Shown here: positions 1-7,819 of the stretch, piece after piece
Numbering within the stretch: the stretch's first letter is position 1
Layout of the letters: every line of letters begins with the position of its first letter
Source: Siccirubricoccus soli
GTDB taxonomy: Bacteria > Pseudomonadota > Alphaproteobacteria > Acetobacterales > Acetobacteraceae
Assembly: GCF_024178315.1 (NCBI RefSeq)
Contig: NZ_JAMZIK010000134.1
Location: 1-39,496 of the forward strand
Direction: 5' to 3'
Length of the DNA: 39,496 nucleotides
Position numbers and translations under genes: made by a program
Notes under the pieces: generated by a model
What the model saw: the letters and a program-made list of their open reading frames with translations, nothing else
What the model was told of the DNA's origin: nothing
Database searches by the model: none

Positions 1-692
1 CCGGCCGGGCCGGGGCCGAGGCGCGGCGGCGCAGCGGCGGGCTGGGGGCTGGCGGCTGCCGCCGGCCTGGACGGTGCCGGGTTCTCGGCCGGGGCCGGGA
101 TGGCGATGGCGGGGGGCAGAACAGAGGGAGGGGCGGTCGGGGCCAATGGCGCGGATGCGACGTCCATGGCCGCGGGCGGCAGCCCCATCGGGGTGGCCAG
201 GGGTGGGGCAAGCGAAGTCGGGGTGACCGGCAGGGCCGTCGTCACGGGCGTGGCCGCCATCGACGCCGCCGCGGCAGGCGGGGCGGGCGGCGGGGGCGGT
301 GTCGCGGCAGCCGTCGCGGCATCGAGCATGTCGGACAGCGGCGGCAGCGGCATGATGGAGGCCAGGGTTTCGCCCCCCGCGAAGCGCAACCGCAACGGCA
401 GGGCCATGCCGCGCAGCGCCGCCGCCGCCTCTGTCTGCAGCGCGGCGCGGGGAATATGGAAGCGAATCCGCCCGTCCGGGCCACTTGCCGCCCTCGGTAT
501 GGGCTCCGCCCGCCAGCCGAGGATCACCTGGTCCTCGGCCAGGACCTCCAGCTCGATGGGCAGGCCCGGTCGGGCCGGGTCTTCCACCCAGCCGGCCAGG
601 CCAAGGAACCTGCCTGCGCGCTCGATCAGGCCACGCCGGGGCAGCGTGGGATCATTTTTGATTTTGTCCGCGAGGAACTGGACCATATCCAT
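1..692 (-). CDS. Ala/Pro-rich hypothetical protein (partial, C-terminus outside window)
   Basis: An uninterrupted frame runs on the minus strand from an ATG at 692 to the window edge, giving about 230 residues with no stop. The start begins MDMVQFLADKIK and has AGGGGGCG just upstream. Residues 1-125 look like a compact domain, with a segment reading GWVEDPARPGLPIELEV followed by a stretch of beta-like sequence. From about residue 128 the protein becomes an Ala/Pro/Thr-rich, probably disordered linker that continues past the edge. I do not recognise the family. The G-W-x-D-P pattern is reminiscent of modules found in surface-polysaccharide proteins of Rhodospirillales, but that is a weak resemblance. 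It is divergent from the GGDEF-like gene, with 183 bp between them. Confidence 0.6.
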   Translation of the reverse strand, partial: MDMVQFLADKIKNDPTLPRRGLIERAGRFLGLAGWVEDPARPGLPIELEVLAEDQVILGWRAEPIPRAASGPDGRIRFHIPRAALQTEAAAALRGMALPLRLRFAGGETLASIMPLPPLSDMLDAATAAATPPPPPAPPAAAASMAATPVTTALPVTPTSLAPPLATPMGLPPAAMDVASAPLAPTAPPSVLPPAIAIPAPAENPAPSRPAAAASPQPAAAPPRLGPGPA

Positions 693-755
693 ACGCCCCC
701 TATCGCATGATGGTCCCGAAAGTGCAAAGAAAACGGAGCGGGGAACAGGAAATAT

Positions 756-770
756 ATTCGTCTCACGAAT
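756..770. promoter_or_regulatory. candidate operator palindrome in divergent promoter region
   Basis: A perfect inverted repeat ATTCGT-CTC-ACGAAT lies in an AT-richer patch between the divergent genes starting at 692 (minus) and 876 (plus). The symmetry and 3-nt spacer fit a dimeric repressor site. No regulator gene lies beside it, so the assignment is inference. Confidence 0.3.
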
Positions 771-875
771 GCGGCGGAGCGCCCGCCGCCGCCGATTGCG
801 GCCCTGCCTCGCCGGTGGTTAACGCTGCGGCAATGGCGTCCTGGCTGAATGGGCCTGCGCTGCCAGGATTTCGCG

Positions 876-1379
876 ATGATCAACATTGCCCGTGGTGACC
901 AGAGGGACCCGCTGACCGGTGCGGCCACAGAGCCGGCGCTGCTGCGATTCCTCGATGCCGTGCTTGGCATGACGGAGCCGGGCGGGCCGCTGGTCGGGCT
1001 GCTCTGCCTCGAGGTGGACGGGCTCGACGTGCTGCAATCCCGTCACGGGCAGGGCACGGTGGATGCGGTCATGCTCGGCATCGCCGACCGGCTGCAGGAA
1101 ACCATCCGCAACCATGACCTGGTCGGCCGTATGGGCGCCGGCTTCGCGATCTGCTTGGCGGAGATCTTCCCCGCCCAGGCGGCGGCGGCGGCGGAAAGGC
1201 TGCGCGCCGCCATCGCCAATGCGCCGGTCCCCACCCCGGCCGGCGCCATTCCGGTGAGCTGCAGCATCGGCATGGCGCTCGGCCGCGCCCAGCCGGGCGA
1301 TGCGCTGGTCTTCCAGGCGCGGGACGCGATGTGGACGGCCCGGCATCGCGGCGGCGACCAGGTGGCCACGGCCCCGTGA
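876..1379 (+). CDS. degenerate GGDEF-domain protein
   Basis: A 167-residue protein that is almost entirely one GGDEF-like fold. It opens with DPLTG (residues 11-15), the hallmark entry of diguanylate cyclase domains, and closes with the SCSIGMA strand typical of the family. The active-site loop is not intact: the G-G-D/E-E-F motif reads MGAGF (residues 86-90), and the upstream metal-binding segment keeps only one acidic residue (EVDGLD, D48). It is therefore unlikely to make c-di-GMP and may act as a sensor, scaffold or relic. No transmembrane or sensory domain is present. I chose the ATG at 876, preceded by AGGAT at proper spacing, over the in-frame ATG at 849, which has no ribosome binding site. 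Confidence 0.75.
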   Translation: MINIARGDQRDPLTGAATEPALLRFLDAVLGMTEPGGPLVGLLCLEVDGLDVLQSRHGQGTVDAVMLGIADRLQETIRNHDLVGRMGAGFAICLAEIFPAQAAAAAERLRAAIANAPVPTPAGAIPVSCSIGMALGRAQPGDALVFQARDAMWTARHRGGDQVATAP

Positions 1380-1443
1380 TGCCTGGCCTTTTGACAATCC
1401 TGGGACAGGGCGCGAGGGTCGGACACCACACGGCCTGACCCGC

Positions 1444-2214
1444 ATGAACGACGACATTCCCCGGCTCTTCGCCCTCCAGGAACGCCATAACGTCTTCGAG
1501 GACATCATCGCCGGGCTGTATGGTGCCGTCCTGCAGCCGGGTGACCTGGCGGTCGATGGCGGCGCGAATCGCGGGCTGCACAGCTTTCCCATGGCCGAAT
1601 CGGTCGGCCCGGCCGGGCAGGTGATCGCCTTCGAGCCGATTCCCTGGCTCGCCGAGACGCTGCGCATCGAAGGCGGGAAGCGCGGCCTGCCGCAGCTCGA
1701 GATCCGCCAGCAGGCCCTGGCGGCGGAGGCGGGCAGGGCGGCCTTCCACTGGATCCGCAACGCCGATGGCTATAGCGGCCTGCAGCCGCGCGACTATCCC
1801 AGCGAGCCGGACCGCGAGCTGATCGAGGTGGAGACCATCCGCCTGGACCAGCTCCTCGGCGGGGTGGGGCGGCCCTTCCGCTTCATGAAGCTGGATCTCG
1901 AGGGCGGCGAGTTCCGCGCCATGCAGGGCGCCGGCCAAGCCCTGGCGGCGCACCGGCCGGTGATCGTCTTCGAGAATGCCCGGGCGGGCGCCGCCCGCGC
2001 CTATGGCTACGACGCCGAGACCTATTTCGGCTTCTTCGACGGGCTGGGCTACCGGCTGCGCGACCTGTTCGGCCGTCCCTTCACCCGGGCGGAATGGGAG
2101 TCGCCCGGCCTGCCCTGGTACTTCATCGCGACCGCGCGGCCGGAGGACCACGCGCTGCTCGATCGTGCGGTGCCGGAGATCCTCGCCCGGGTGGCGGGCG
2201 CCGCGCGGGCCTGA
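1444..2214 (+). CDS. FkbM family SAM-dependent methyltransferase
   Basis: A 256-residue class I methyltransferase. DGGANRG (residues 38-44) is the SAM-binding glycine loop and FEP (63-65) follows at the end of the second strand. The later KLDLEGGEF segment is the conserved acidic motif of the FkbM family (Methyltransf_21). Members methylate hydroxyls or other groups on sugars, polysaccharides and natural products; the substrate here cannot be read from sequence. The ATG at 1444 fits the family start, although its ribosome binding site is weak. It lies 64 bp after the degenerate GGDEF gene on the same strand, so the two may be co-transcribed. Confidence 0.85.
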   Translation: MNDDIPRLFALQERHNVFEDIIAGLYGAVLQPGDLAVDGGANRGLHSFPMAESVGPAGQVIAFEPIPWLAETLRIEGGKRGLPQLEIRQQALAAEAGRAAFHWIRNADGYSGLQPRDYPSEPDRELIEVETIRLDQLLGGVGRPFRFMKLDLEGGEFRAMQGAGQALAAHRPVIVFENARAGAARAYGYDAETYFGFFDGLGYRLRDLFGRPFTRAEWESPGLPWYFIATARPEDHALLDRAVPEILARVAGAARA

Positions 2215-2257
2215 GTCCGCCGCGGGGAGGAGGGGCGCGGCCCCCCTCCCGCCGCCG

Positions 2258-3373
2258 TCACTGCGCGGCCGCGAGATGGCCCGCCGGCCGCGGCGGCACC
2301 AGGTGCTTCACCTTCGGCAGCACCTCCTCCTGCAGCAGGCCGAGCGAGGTCCGCCAGGCTTCCGGCTTCTCCAGATAGTCGAAGCCGAAGACCAGGATCT
2401 GGCCGAAGCCGCCGCAATCCTCGTAGACCTTGGCCAGCTTCTCCGCGACCGTGCTGGGCGAGCCGACCAGCCAATTGTGCTTCGCGCAGTATTCCGGCGT
2501 GACGTCGCTGTCGGCCACTTCCGGGCTGTGCTTGAGGTATTCGAGGAAGCCGAAATTGCTCAGCAGCGGCAGGAAGTACTCGCCCATCATGCGGCCCATC
2601 ATGCCGCCGACCGAAAGCTTCCAGGCCTCCTCATCGGTCTCCGCCACGAAGACCTCCCGCACCAGGCGCCAATCGCCGCGCCAGGGGGTGCGGCCGGTCT
2701 TCTTCGCGCCCGCCTCCACCGCATCCCAATGGGAGCCGACATAGGCCGGGTTGAGGTTCAGGCTGAGGGGGAGGAAGCCCCGCTCGCCCGCCAGCTTCAG
2801 CGTATCGGAGTTCTTGGAGAGGCCGGCCACGCCGATCGGCGGGTGCGGCAACTGCACCGGGCGGATATGCGGCTTGAGGAAGCCGAACATCGTCTCCGGC
2901 TTGTCCACCTTCCAGTACTTGCCCTCGTAGTGGAAGGAGGGCTCCTCCGACCACAGGCGCAGGATGATGTCGAGCGCCTCCCGCGTCATCAGGCGGTTGT
3001 CGCCGGACATGCCGTCCACGTTGAACATCTTCCAATCGGAAGGCAGGCCGGAGGCGGCGACGCCGAACATCAGCCGCCCTTCCGAGAGATGGTCCAGCAT
3101 GGCGACGCGGTTCGCCAGCTCCGCCGGGTGATGGTAGGGCAGCAGGAAGCCGCCGGGGCCGATGCGCAGCCGCTTGGTCTGCAAGAGCGCCTGGGCGATC
3201 AGCAGGTCGGGCGAGGGGTGCGGTTCCCAGGGCGCGGTGTGGTGCTCGCCGATCCACGCCTCGGTGAAGCCGAGCTCATCCAGCCAGCGCAGAGTCTGCA
3301 GATCCCAGTCATGCCCGGCCTTCAGCCCGCGCTCCGGCGGGTGGGAGGGCATGGAGAAATAGCCGAATTCCAT
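2258..3373 (-). CDS. LLM class flavin-dependent oxidoreductase
   Basis: A 371-residue luciferase-like monooxygenase. It starts MEFGYFSMPSHPP and carries typical family segments: EAWIGEHH near residue 43, the LIAQALLQTKRLRIGPGG strand-turn, and a long central alpha/beta-barrel region. These enzymes use FMNH2 supplied by a separate reductase and O2 to hydroxylate or cleave organic substrates. The form resembles the LimB/limonene-monooxygenase branch, but the substrate is unknown. AAGGAGA lies 7 nt before the ATG. The gene follows maleylacetate reductase on the same strand, separated by 258 bp containing a hairpin. A role in degrading an aromatic or cyclic compound is plausible by context only. 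Confidence 0.88.
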   Translation of the reverse strand: MEFGYFSMPSHPPERGLKAGHDWDLQTLRWLDELGFTEAWIGEHHTAPWEPHPSPDLLIAQALLQTKRLRIGPGGFLLPYHHPAELANRVAMLDHLSEGRLMFGVAASGLPSDWKMFNVDGMSGDNRLMTREALDIILRLWSEEPSFHYEGKYWKVDKPETMFGFLKPHIRPVQLPHPPIGVAGLSKNSDTLKLAGERGFLPLSLNLNPAYVGSHWDAVEAGAKKTGRTPWRGDWRLVREVFVAETDEEAWKLSVGGMMGRMMGEYFLPLLSNFGFLEYLKHSPEVADSDVTPEYCAKHNWLVGSPSTVAEKLAKVYEDCGGFGQILVFGFDYLEKPEAWRTSLGLLQEEVLPKVKHLVPPRPAGHLAAAQ

Positions 3374-3481
3374 TTGGCCGTCTCCTTCAGTGCCGGGTTG
3401 GCCCGGCTACGCGAAGGATGCTCGCGCCGGTTGCGGGCGGGTGCAAGCGGGAATGGCATGGCGGGAGGGCGTGACCCCTCC

Positions 3482-3506
3482 GGGTTGGACGCAGCGCGTC
3501 CAACCC
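3482..3506. terminator. perfect 11-bp hairpin, putative terminator
   Basis: Arms 3482-3492 and 3496-3506 are perfect reverse complements with an AGC loop. It sits between the maleylacetate reductase stop and the downstream LLM oxidoreductase start. There is no U-tract. A second small hairpin with a GAAG loop follows at 3559-3572, and its 14 bases recur at 17303-17316. Confidence 0.45.
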
Positions 3507-3631
3507 CCGCCGGAGGTTTTCCATCGGAAATGCTCGGCATGGCGCATGGCCAACCCTCAGGCCGAAGGGCCTTCCGAAGCCTTGAAGCACTCCGTCGGTT
3601 GAAGCCGCCGGCCCTGATCGCCCAGCCGGTG

Positions 3632-4777
3632 TCATACCATCAGGCGCAATATGGCCGCCACATCCTCCGGCCCGCGCACCGGGCGCGGATTGGTCGAGAT
3701 GGGCGGGCCGCCATCCCATTTCGCGGCCAGCGCATCCACCTCCTCCAGGCCGATGCCCTGTTCCGCCAGCGTGGTCGGCAGGCCGAGGCCACGGATGAAG
3801 CGGCGCAGCGCGGCATGGCAAGGGCCGCCGCCGAAGAAGGCCGCGACCTCCGCCTGCTGCGTCGCGTTGACGCTCTCGTTCCACTGCATCACCGCCGGCA
3901 GGCCGAGGCAGGAGGTGATGCCATGCCCCACCCCCTTCGCCGCGCCGAGGATGTAGCCGATGCCATGGCTGGCCCCGACCGCGACGCCGGCCCAGCCGCC
4001 CATGACCGAAAGCCACATCGCCTGCTGCGCCTGGCTGCGCGCGGCCATGTCCGCCGGCGCCCGGTGGATCGCCGGCAGCGCCGTGGCCAGCATCGCCAGC
4101 GCCTGGCGGGAGACGGCATCGGAGAAGGCCGCGCGCTGCAGCGCGCAGAGCCGCTCCGCCGCATGGTCCAGGGCGCGGATGCCGGAGGAGAGCAGCAGCT
4201 CGCCCGGCGTCTCCAGCGTCGCCGCCGGGTCCAGCACCACGGCGCGTGGCACCTGCATCGCCTGGGTGGAGCGGTATTTCCGCCCGGCCGCCAGGTCGGT
4301 GAAGCCGGCATGCGGGGCGAATTCCGCCGCCGAGAGGGTGGTGGGCACGGCGACCAGACGCGGACTCGGCTCCGCCTTGCTCCATTCCGCGGCGACGGCG
4401 CCGCGGTTGCCGGCGCGGGCAATCAGCGTGGCGGCATCGCTGATGTTCTCCCACACCGCGAAGCAGGCCACCTTGGCGCCGTCGATGACGCTGCCGCCGC
4501 CGAGCGCGACGACCCGCTCCGCGCCGCTCTCGCGGATCAGCGCGGCGAGGGCGAGCACATCCTCCACCGGGGAATGGGTGCGCATCGCGGCGGTCTCCGC
4601 CACCAGCTTGGCGCCGATGGCGGCGCGGGCGGCGGCGGCGATGTTGCTCCGCGCCAGGGAGCGGGTGGTGGCGAGCAGCACCTTGGTGCAATCGGTGAGC
4701 TCCGCCGGCAGCGCCGCCGCCACCGGCGCGTGGCGCACGCGCTGCTGCGCCGGCCAGCTATGCAGATCCGTGCTCAT
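3632..4777 (-). CDS. maleylacetate reductase / iron-containing alcohol dehydrogenase family
   Basis: A 381-residue member of the Fe-ADH / dehydroquinate-synthase superfamily. GGGS at residues 93-96 marks the NAD(P)-binding turn, and PTTLSAAEF at 145-153 is typical of maleylacetate reductases. His205, His271 and His285 (in SHGIGYILG and VGHGITSCLGLP) match the metal-ligand region. The enzyme would reduce maleylacetate to 3-oxoadipate, a central step in hydroxyquinol and chloroaromatic degradation. The start at 4777 is supported by AAGGGGGAAGG directly upstream; a longer frame continues to 4996 but has no such signal. No hydroxyquinol dioxygenase is adjacent, so the in vivo substrate is inferred. 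Confidence 0.85.
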   Translation of the reverse strand: MSTDLHSWPAQQRVRHAPVAAALPAELTDCTKVLLATTRSLARSNIAAAARAAIGAKLVAETAAMRTHSPVEDVLALAALIRESGAERVVALGGGSVIDGAKVACFAVWENISDAATLIARAGNRGAVAAEWSKAEPSPRLVAVPTTLSAAEFAPHAGFTDLAAGRKYRSTQAMQVPRAVVLDPAATLETPGELLLSSGIRALDHAAERLCALQRAAFSDAVSRQALAMLATALPAIHRAPADMAARSQAQQAMWLSVMGGWAGVAVGASHGIGYILGAAKGVGHGITSCLGLPAVMQWNESVNATQQAEVAAFFGGGPCHAALRRFIRGLGLPTTLAEQGIGLEEVDALAAKWDGGPPISTNPRPVRGPEDVAAILRLMV

Positions 4778-4906
4778 CCCTTCCCCCTTCCTCGATTGCC
4801 GCGGCGGCACCGCCATCCCTGTCCGGTTCTGCAGTTGCACGAGGCACGCACCGCCTGCGCTCGACCCCGTCGAGCGCACCTCAAGCCCCGGCCATGGACT
4901 GCTTCC

Positions 4907-4963
4907 CGTGTCAAGGACGCAGCCGCGCGGAGCGCGGTGCCGCTGAGCGGCACCCTTGACACG
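4907..4963. repeat. composite palindrome: predicted three-way junction
   Basis: An outer 10-bp stem (4907-4916 with 4954-4963) encloses two adjacent perfect hairpins: 4923-4937 (6-bp stem, GGA loop) and 4937-4953 (7-bp stem, TGA loop). It lies in the 276-bp gap between the Bug gene stop (5054) and the maleylacetate reductase start (4777). Nothing in it looks coding. Confidence 0.6.
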
Positions 4964-5053
4964 AGAACCAGACCATCGCCCATCGCAAATGGCCATCTTC
5001 GACGCTGTCGAAGGCGCCCGAGAGCGGCTTCCGCAACTGTGGCAGCGAGCGCC

Positions 5054-6061
5054 TTACTCCACCGTCGCGCCGGCGTCGCGCACCACCTGGGCCCAGAACG
5101 GCATCTCCTTCACCACGAATTCGCCGAAGGCGGCGGGGCTGGTGCTGGAGATGGCCTGCAGCCCCTCCTGGCCGAAGCGCTCCTTCACCGTGGGATTCGC
5201 CAGCGCCTCGCCCAGCGCGGCGTGCAGCCGGTCGCGGATCGGCGCCGGCAGCCGGGCCGGGGCGAACAGCCCGTACCAGCCGGAGATGTCGAGCGCCGGC
5301 AGGCCCTGGGAGGCCGCGCCCGGCACATCCGGGATGACGGGGGAGGGGGCAGCGGTGGTCAGCGCCAGCGCATTCAGCCGCCCGGTGCGGGAATGCGGCA
5401 GCACCACGGGCGGCGTGCCGATGATGATCTCGATATCGCCGGCCAGCACCGCGGTGAGCGAGGGCGCACCGCCGCGAAAGGGCACATGGGTCAGCTCGAA
5501 CCCCGTCACGCGGGAGAGCATGGCGCCGGCCAGATGGCTCGGCGTGCCGATGCCGGGCGTGCCGTAATTCCAGTGGCCGGGCTTCTGCTTGATGCGGTCC
5601 AGCAGCTCGGCCAGCGTCTTGATGCCGCTGGCCGAGCTGACCGCGATGATGGTCGGCAGGTCGGAGACCTGGCCGATGGGGGTGAAATCCGCGATCGGGT
5701 CGAAGCTCAGGCGGCGGAACATGGCGGGGTTCACCGCATGGCTGAAATTGCCGCCGAGCAGGATGGTGTAGCCATCCGCCTCGCTGCGGGCGACGTGCTC
5801 GGTCGCGATGTTGGCGCCGGCGCCCGGGCGGTTGTCGACGACGATGGTCTGGCCGAGGCTCTTCTGCAGCGGCTCCGCCAGGGTGCGCGCCAGGAAATCC
5901 GCCGAGCCGCCGGGCGGGAAGCCGATGACGAGGCGGATGGGCCGTGCGCCGGGCCAGGTGCCGGCCGCATTCCCCCCTGCCGTGTTCCCCTGGGCCCAGG
6001 CCGCTGCCGGCGCCAGGCTGCTCGCCAGCAACGCCCTGCGGCCCAGCCGAATCTTCGTCAT
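5054..6061 (-). CDS. tripartite tricarboxylate transporter substrate-binding protein (Bug/TctC family)
   Basis: A 335-residue periplasmic binding protein. The N-terminus reads MTKIRLGRRALLASSLAPAA and then AWAQ, a signal peptide with an RR pair compatible with Tat or Sec export. The mature part has the family signature RLVIGFPPGGSADFLAR, the VVDNRPGAG turn and a DGYTILLG segment. Bug proteins bind carboxylates and related small molecules for a TctA/TctB membrane pair or for sensing. No tctA or tctB is nearby, so it is an orphan receptor. The ATG at 6061 has GGGAGGGAG upstream. It is divergent from the SDR gene at 6126, with 64 bp for both promoters. Confidence 0.9.
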   Translation of the reverse strand: MTKIRLGRRALLASSLAPAAAWAQGNTAGGNAAGTWPGARPIRLVIGFPPGGSADFLARTLAEPLQKSLGQTIVVDNRPGAGANIATEHVARSEADGYTILLGGNFSHAVNPAMFRRLSFDPIADFTPIGQVSDLPTIIAVSSASGIKTLAELLDRIKQKPGHWNYGTPGIGTPSHLAGAMLSRVTGFELTHVPFRGGAPSLTAVLAGDIEIIIGTPPVVLPHSRTGRLNALALTTAAPSPVIPDVPGAASQGLPALDISGWYGLFAPARLPAPIRDRLHAALGEALANPTVKERFGQEGLQAISSTSPAAFGEFVVKEMPFWAQVVRDAGATVE

Positions 6062-6125
6062 CGCTCCCTCCCGGACATCTCTTCGCCTATGCTGCCCGGG
6101 AAGACATGAAAGCGGGAGGGGCGAT

Positions 6126-6863
6126 ATGGCCGGACGGAAGGTGCTGCTGGTGACGGGCGGCGGGCGCGGCATCGGCGCCGCGGTGGTGAAGCTGGCGGCG
6201 GCGCGGGGCTGGGACGTGGCCTTCACCTATGCCGGCAATGCGGCGCGGGCGGCGGAAACCGCCGCGGCGGCCCAGGCGGCCGGGGCGGAGGTGCTGGCGC
6301 TGCAGGCCGATGTCGGCGCGCCGGAGGCGGTGGCGGCGAGTTTCGCCGCGCTGCGTCAGCGCTTCGGCCGGCTGGACGGGCTGGTCAACAATGCCGGCAT
6401 CACCGGCCCGAAAGCGCTGCTGCGCGACAGCACGGATGCGATCTGGGAGCAGGTGCTGCGGGTCAACGTCATCGGCTTGGCGGCCTGCTGCCGCGAGGCT
6501 TTGGCGCTGCTGCCGCCGGACGGCGGCATCGTCAACGTCTCCTCCCGTGCCTCGGAGATCGGCGGCGCCGGGGAGTGGATCCACTACGCCGCCAGCAAGG
6601 GCGCGGTGGATACGCTGACCATTGGCCTGGCGCGCGAGGTGGGGGCGCAGGGCATCCGGGTGAATGCGGTGAACCCCGGGCTGATCGACACCGAGCTGCA
6701 TGCCGCGGCCGGGATGCCGGACCGGGTGGCGCGACTCTCCGCCGGCGTGCCGATGGGCCGTGGCGGCACCGCGGAGGAGGTGGCGGAGACGGTGCTCTGG
6801 CTGCTCTCCGACGCCGCCAGCTACGTCAATGGCGCGTTGGTCCCGGTCGGCGGCGGCCGCTGA
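6126..6863 (+). CDS. SDR family oxidoreductase
   Basis: A 245-residue classical short-chain dehydrogenase/reductase. It shows the TGGGRGIG nucleotide-binding loop (residues 10-17), the NNAG motif, a catalytic serine in NVSSRAS, and the YAASK catalytic Tyr/Lys pair. These enzymes oxidise alcohols or reduce ketones with NAD(P)H. The FabG-like layout, with VNPGLIDTE and a C-terminal SYVNGALVPVGGG, does not reveal the substrate. AGCGGGAGGGG precedes the ATG. It is convergent with the SDR at 7017-7787; two hairpins separate them. Confidence 0.9.
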   Translation: MAGRKVLLVTGGGRGIGAAVVKLAAARGWDVAFTYAGNAARAAETAAAAQAAGAEVLALQADVGAPEAVAASFAALRQRFGRLDGLVNNAGITGPKALLRDSTDAIWEQVLRVNVIGLAACCREALALLPPDGGIVNVSSRASEIGGAGEWIHYAASKGAVDTLTIGLAREVGAQGIRVNAVNPGLIDTELHAAAGMPDRVARLSAGVPMGRGGTAEEVAETVLWLLSDAASYVNGALVPVGGGR

Positions 6864-6920
6864 GCCACACGAACGGCGCCGCCCCAGTCGCGCTTTTACC
6901 GCCCGGACTTCCCGTCGCCC

Positions 6921-6941
6921 TGACGCGGCTTCGCCGCGTCA
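6921..6941. terminator. 9-bp perfect hairpin between convergent SDR genes
   Basis: Arms 6921-6929 and 6933-6941 are perfect reverse complements with a TTC loop. The element is 58 bp past the SDR stop at 6863 and is probably its terminator. No U-run follows. Confidence 0.5.
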
Positions 6942-6980
6942 GGCTGTGCGAAGCGCCTCTCGTCAGGCGAATCCGAGGCC

Positions 6981-7010
6981 CCCATGAAGGCGCGCCAGCG
7001 CCTTCATGGG
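6981..7010. terminator. 13-bp perfect hairpin at 3' end of minus-strand SDR
   Basis: Arms 6981-6993 and 6998-7010 are perfect complements with a GCCA loop. It begins 7 bp beyond the minus-strand SDR stop, a position expected of a terminator or mRNA 3'-end protector. It lacks a U-tract. Confidence 0.55.
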
Positions 7011-7016
7011 GAATGT

Positions 7017-7787
7017 CTAGACGTGCTGCCCGCCATTGATGTGCAGCTCGGCGCCATTCACGTAGCTGCTGGCCTCGGTGCAGAGGAAGTAGATCGCCTG
7101 CGCCACCTCGGCCGGCGTACCCAGGCGCCGCATCGGGATCTGCTCCTCGACGATCTTCTCCGTCCCCGGGGAAAGGATGGAGGTGTCGATCTCCCCCGGC
7201 GAGATCGCATTCACCCGGATGCCGAGCGGCGCGAAATCCGCCGCCATCTCCCGCGTCAGCCCTGCGAGCGCGGCCTTGGAGGTGGCATAGGCGGCGCCGG
7301 CGAAGGGATGCACCCGGCCGCCGGCGATGGAGGTGACGTTCACCACCGCGCCCCGGGCCCGCTGCAACTCCGCCACTAGCCCGCGCGCCAGCAGGATGGG
7401 GGCGAAGAAATTCACCTGGAAGACGCGCTGCCAATCCTCGAGCGGCGTGTCGATGGTGCCCATGCGGGCGCCGCCCGGCCCCTTCGGGGAGATGCCGGCA
7501 TTGTTGACCAGCGCATCCAGCCTGCCCCCCTCCGGCTCCAGCCGCGCCTTGATCTCGGGGATCGCCGCCGCCGTCTCGGCCGGGTCGCCGAGGTCGAGCT
7601 GCAGGTGATCCTCCGGCCCCATCTCCCAGGGGCATTGCTCCGGGAAGGGCTGGCGGGAGACCGTGATGACGCGCCATCCGGCAGCGGAGAAGCGCTTCAC
7701 CGTCGCGTGGCCGATGCCGCGGGAGGCACCGGTCAGCAGCAGGGTGCGGCGGGGGCCGCGTTGGTTCGGGCGGGGGCGATCGGACAT
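7017..7787 (-). CDS. SDR family oxidoreductase
   Basis: A 256-residue short-chain dehydrogenase/reductase, only distantly similar to its convergent neighbour. It has the TGASRGIG cofactor loop near residue 19, NNAG near 94, NVTSIAGG with the catalytic serine, and YATSK with the catalytic Tyr/Lys. The C-terminus SYVNGAELHINGGQ is the usual substrate-loop ending of FabG-like enzymes. The cofactor should be NAD(P); the substrate is unknown. The ribosome binding site before the ATG is weak. The class III aminotransferase gene lies just upstream on the same strand (32-bp gap), so the two probably form an operon. Confidence 0.9.
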   Translation of the reverse strand: MSDRPRPNQRGPRRTLLLTGASRGIGHATVKRFSAAGWRVITVSRQPFPEQCPWEMGPEDHLQLDLGDPAETAAAIPEIKARLEPEGGRLDALVNNAGISPKGPGGARMGTIDTPLEDWQRVFQVNFFAPILLARGLVAELQRARGAVVNVTSIAGGRVHPFAGAAYATSKAALAGLTREMAADFAPLGIRVNAISPGEIDTSILSPGTEKIVEEQIPMRRLGTPAEVAQAIYFLCTEASSYVNGAELHINGGQHV

Positions 7788-7819
7788 GGGAATACCCTAG
7801 CACCACACCCTGGCATACG

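Noticed and set aside
1976-6109. Very long plus-strand open frame across several minus-strand genes
   Set aside because: It crosses the FkbM 3' end and three well-supported minus-strand genes; composition is Arg/Gln/Ala-rich with no recognisable domain.
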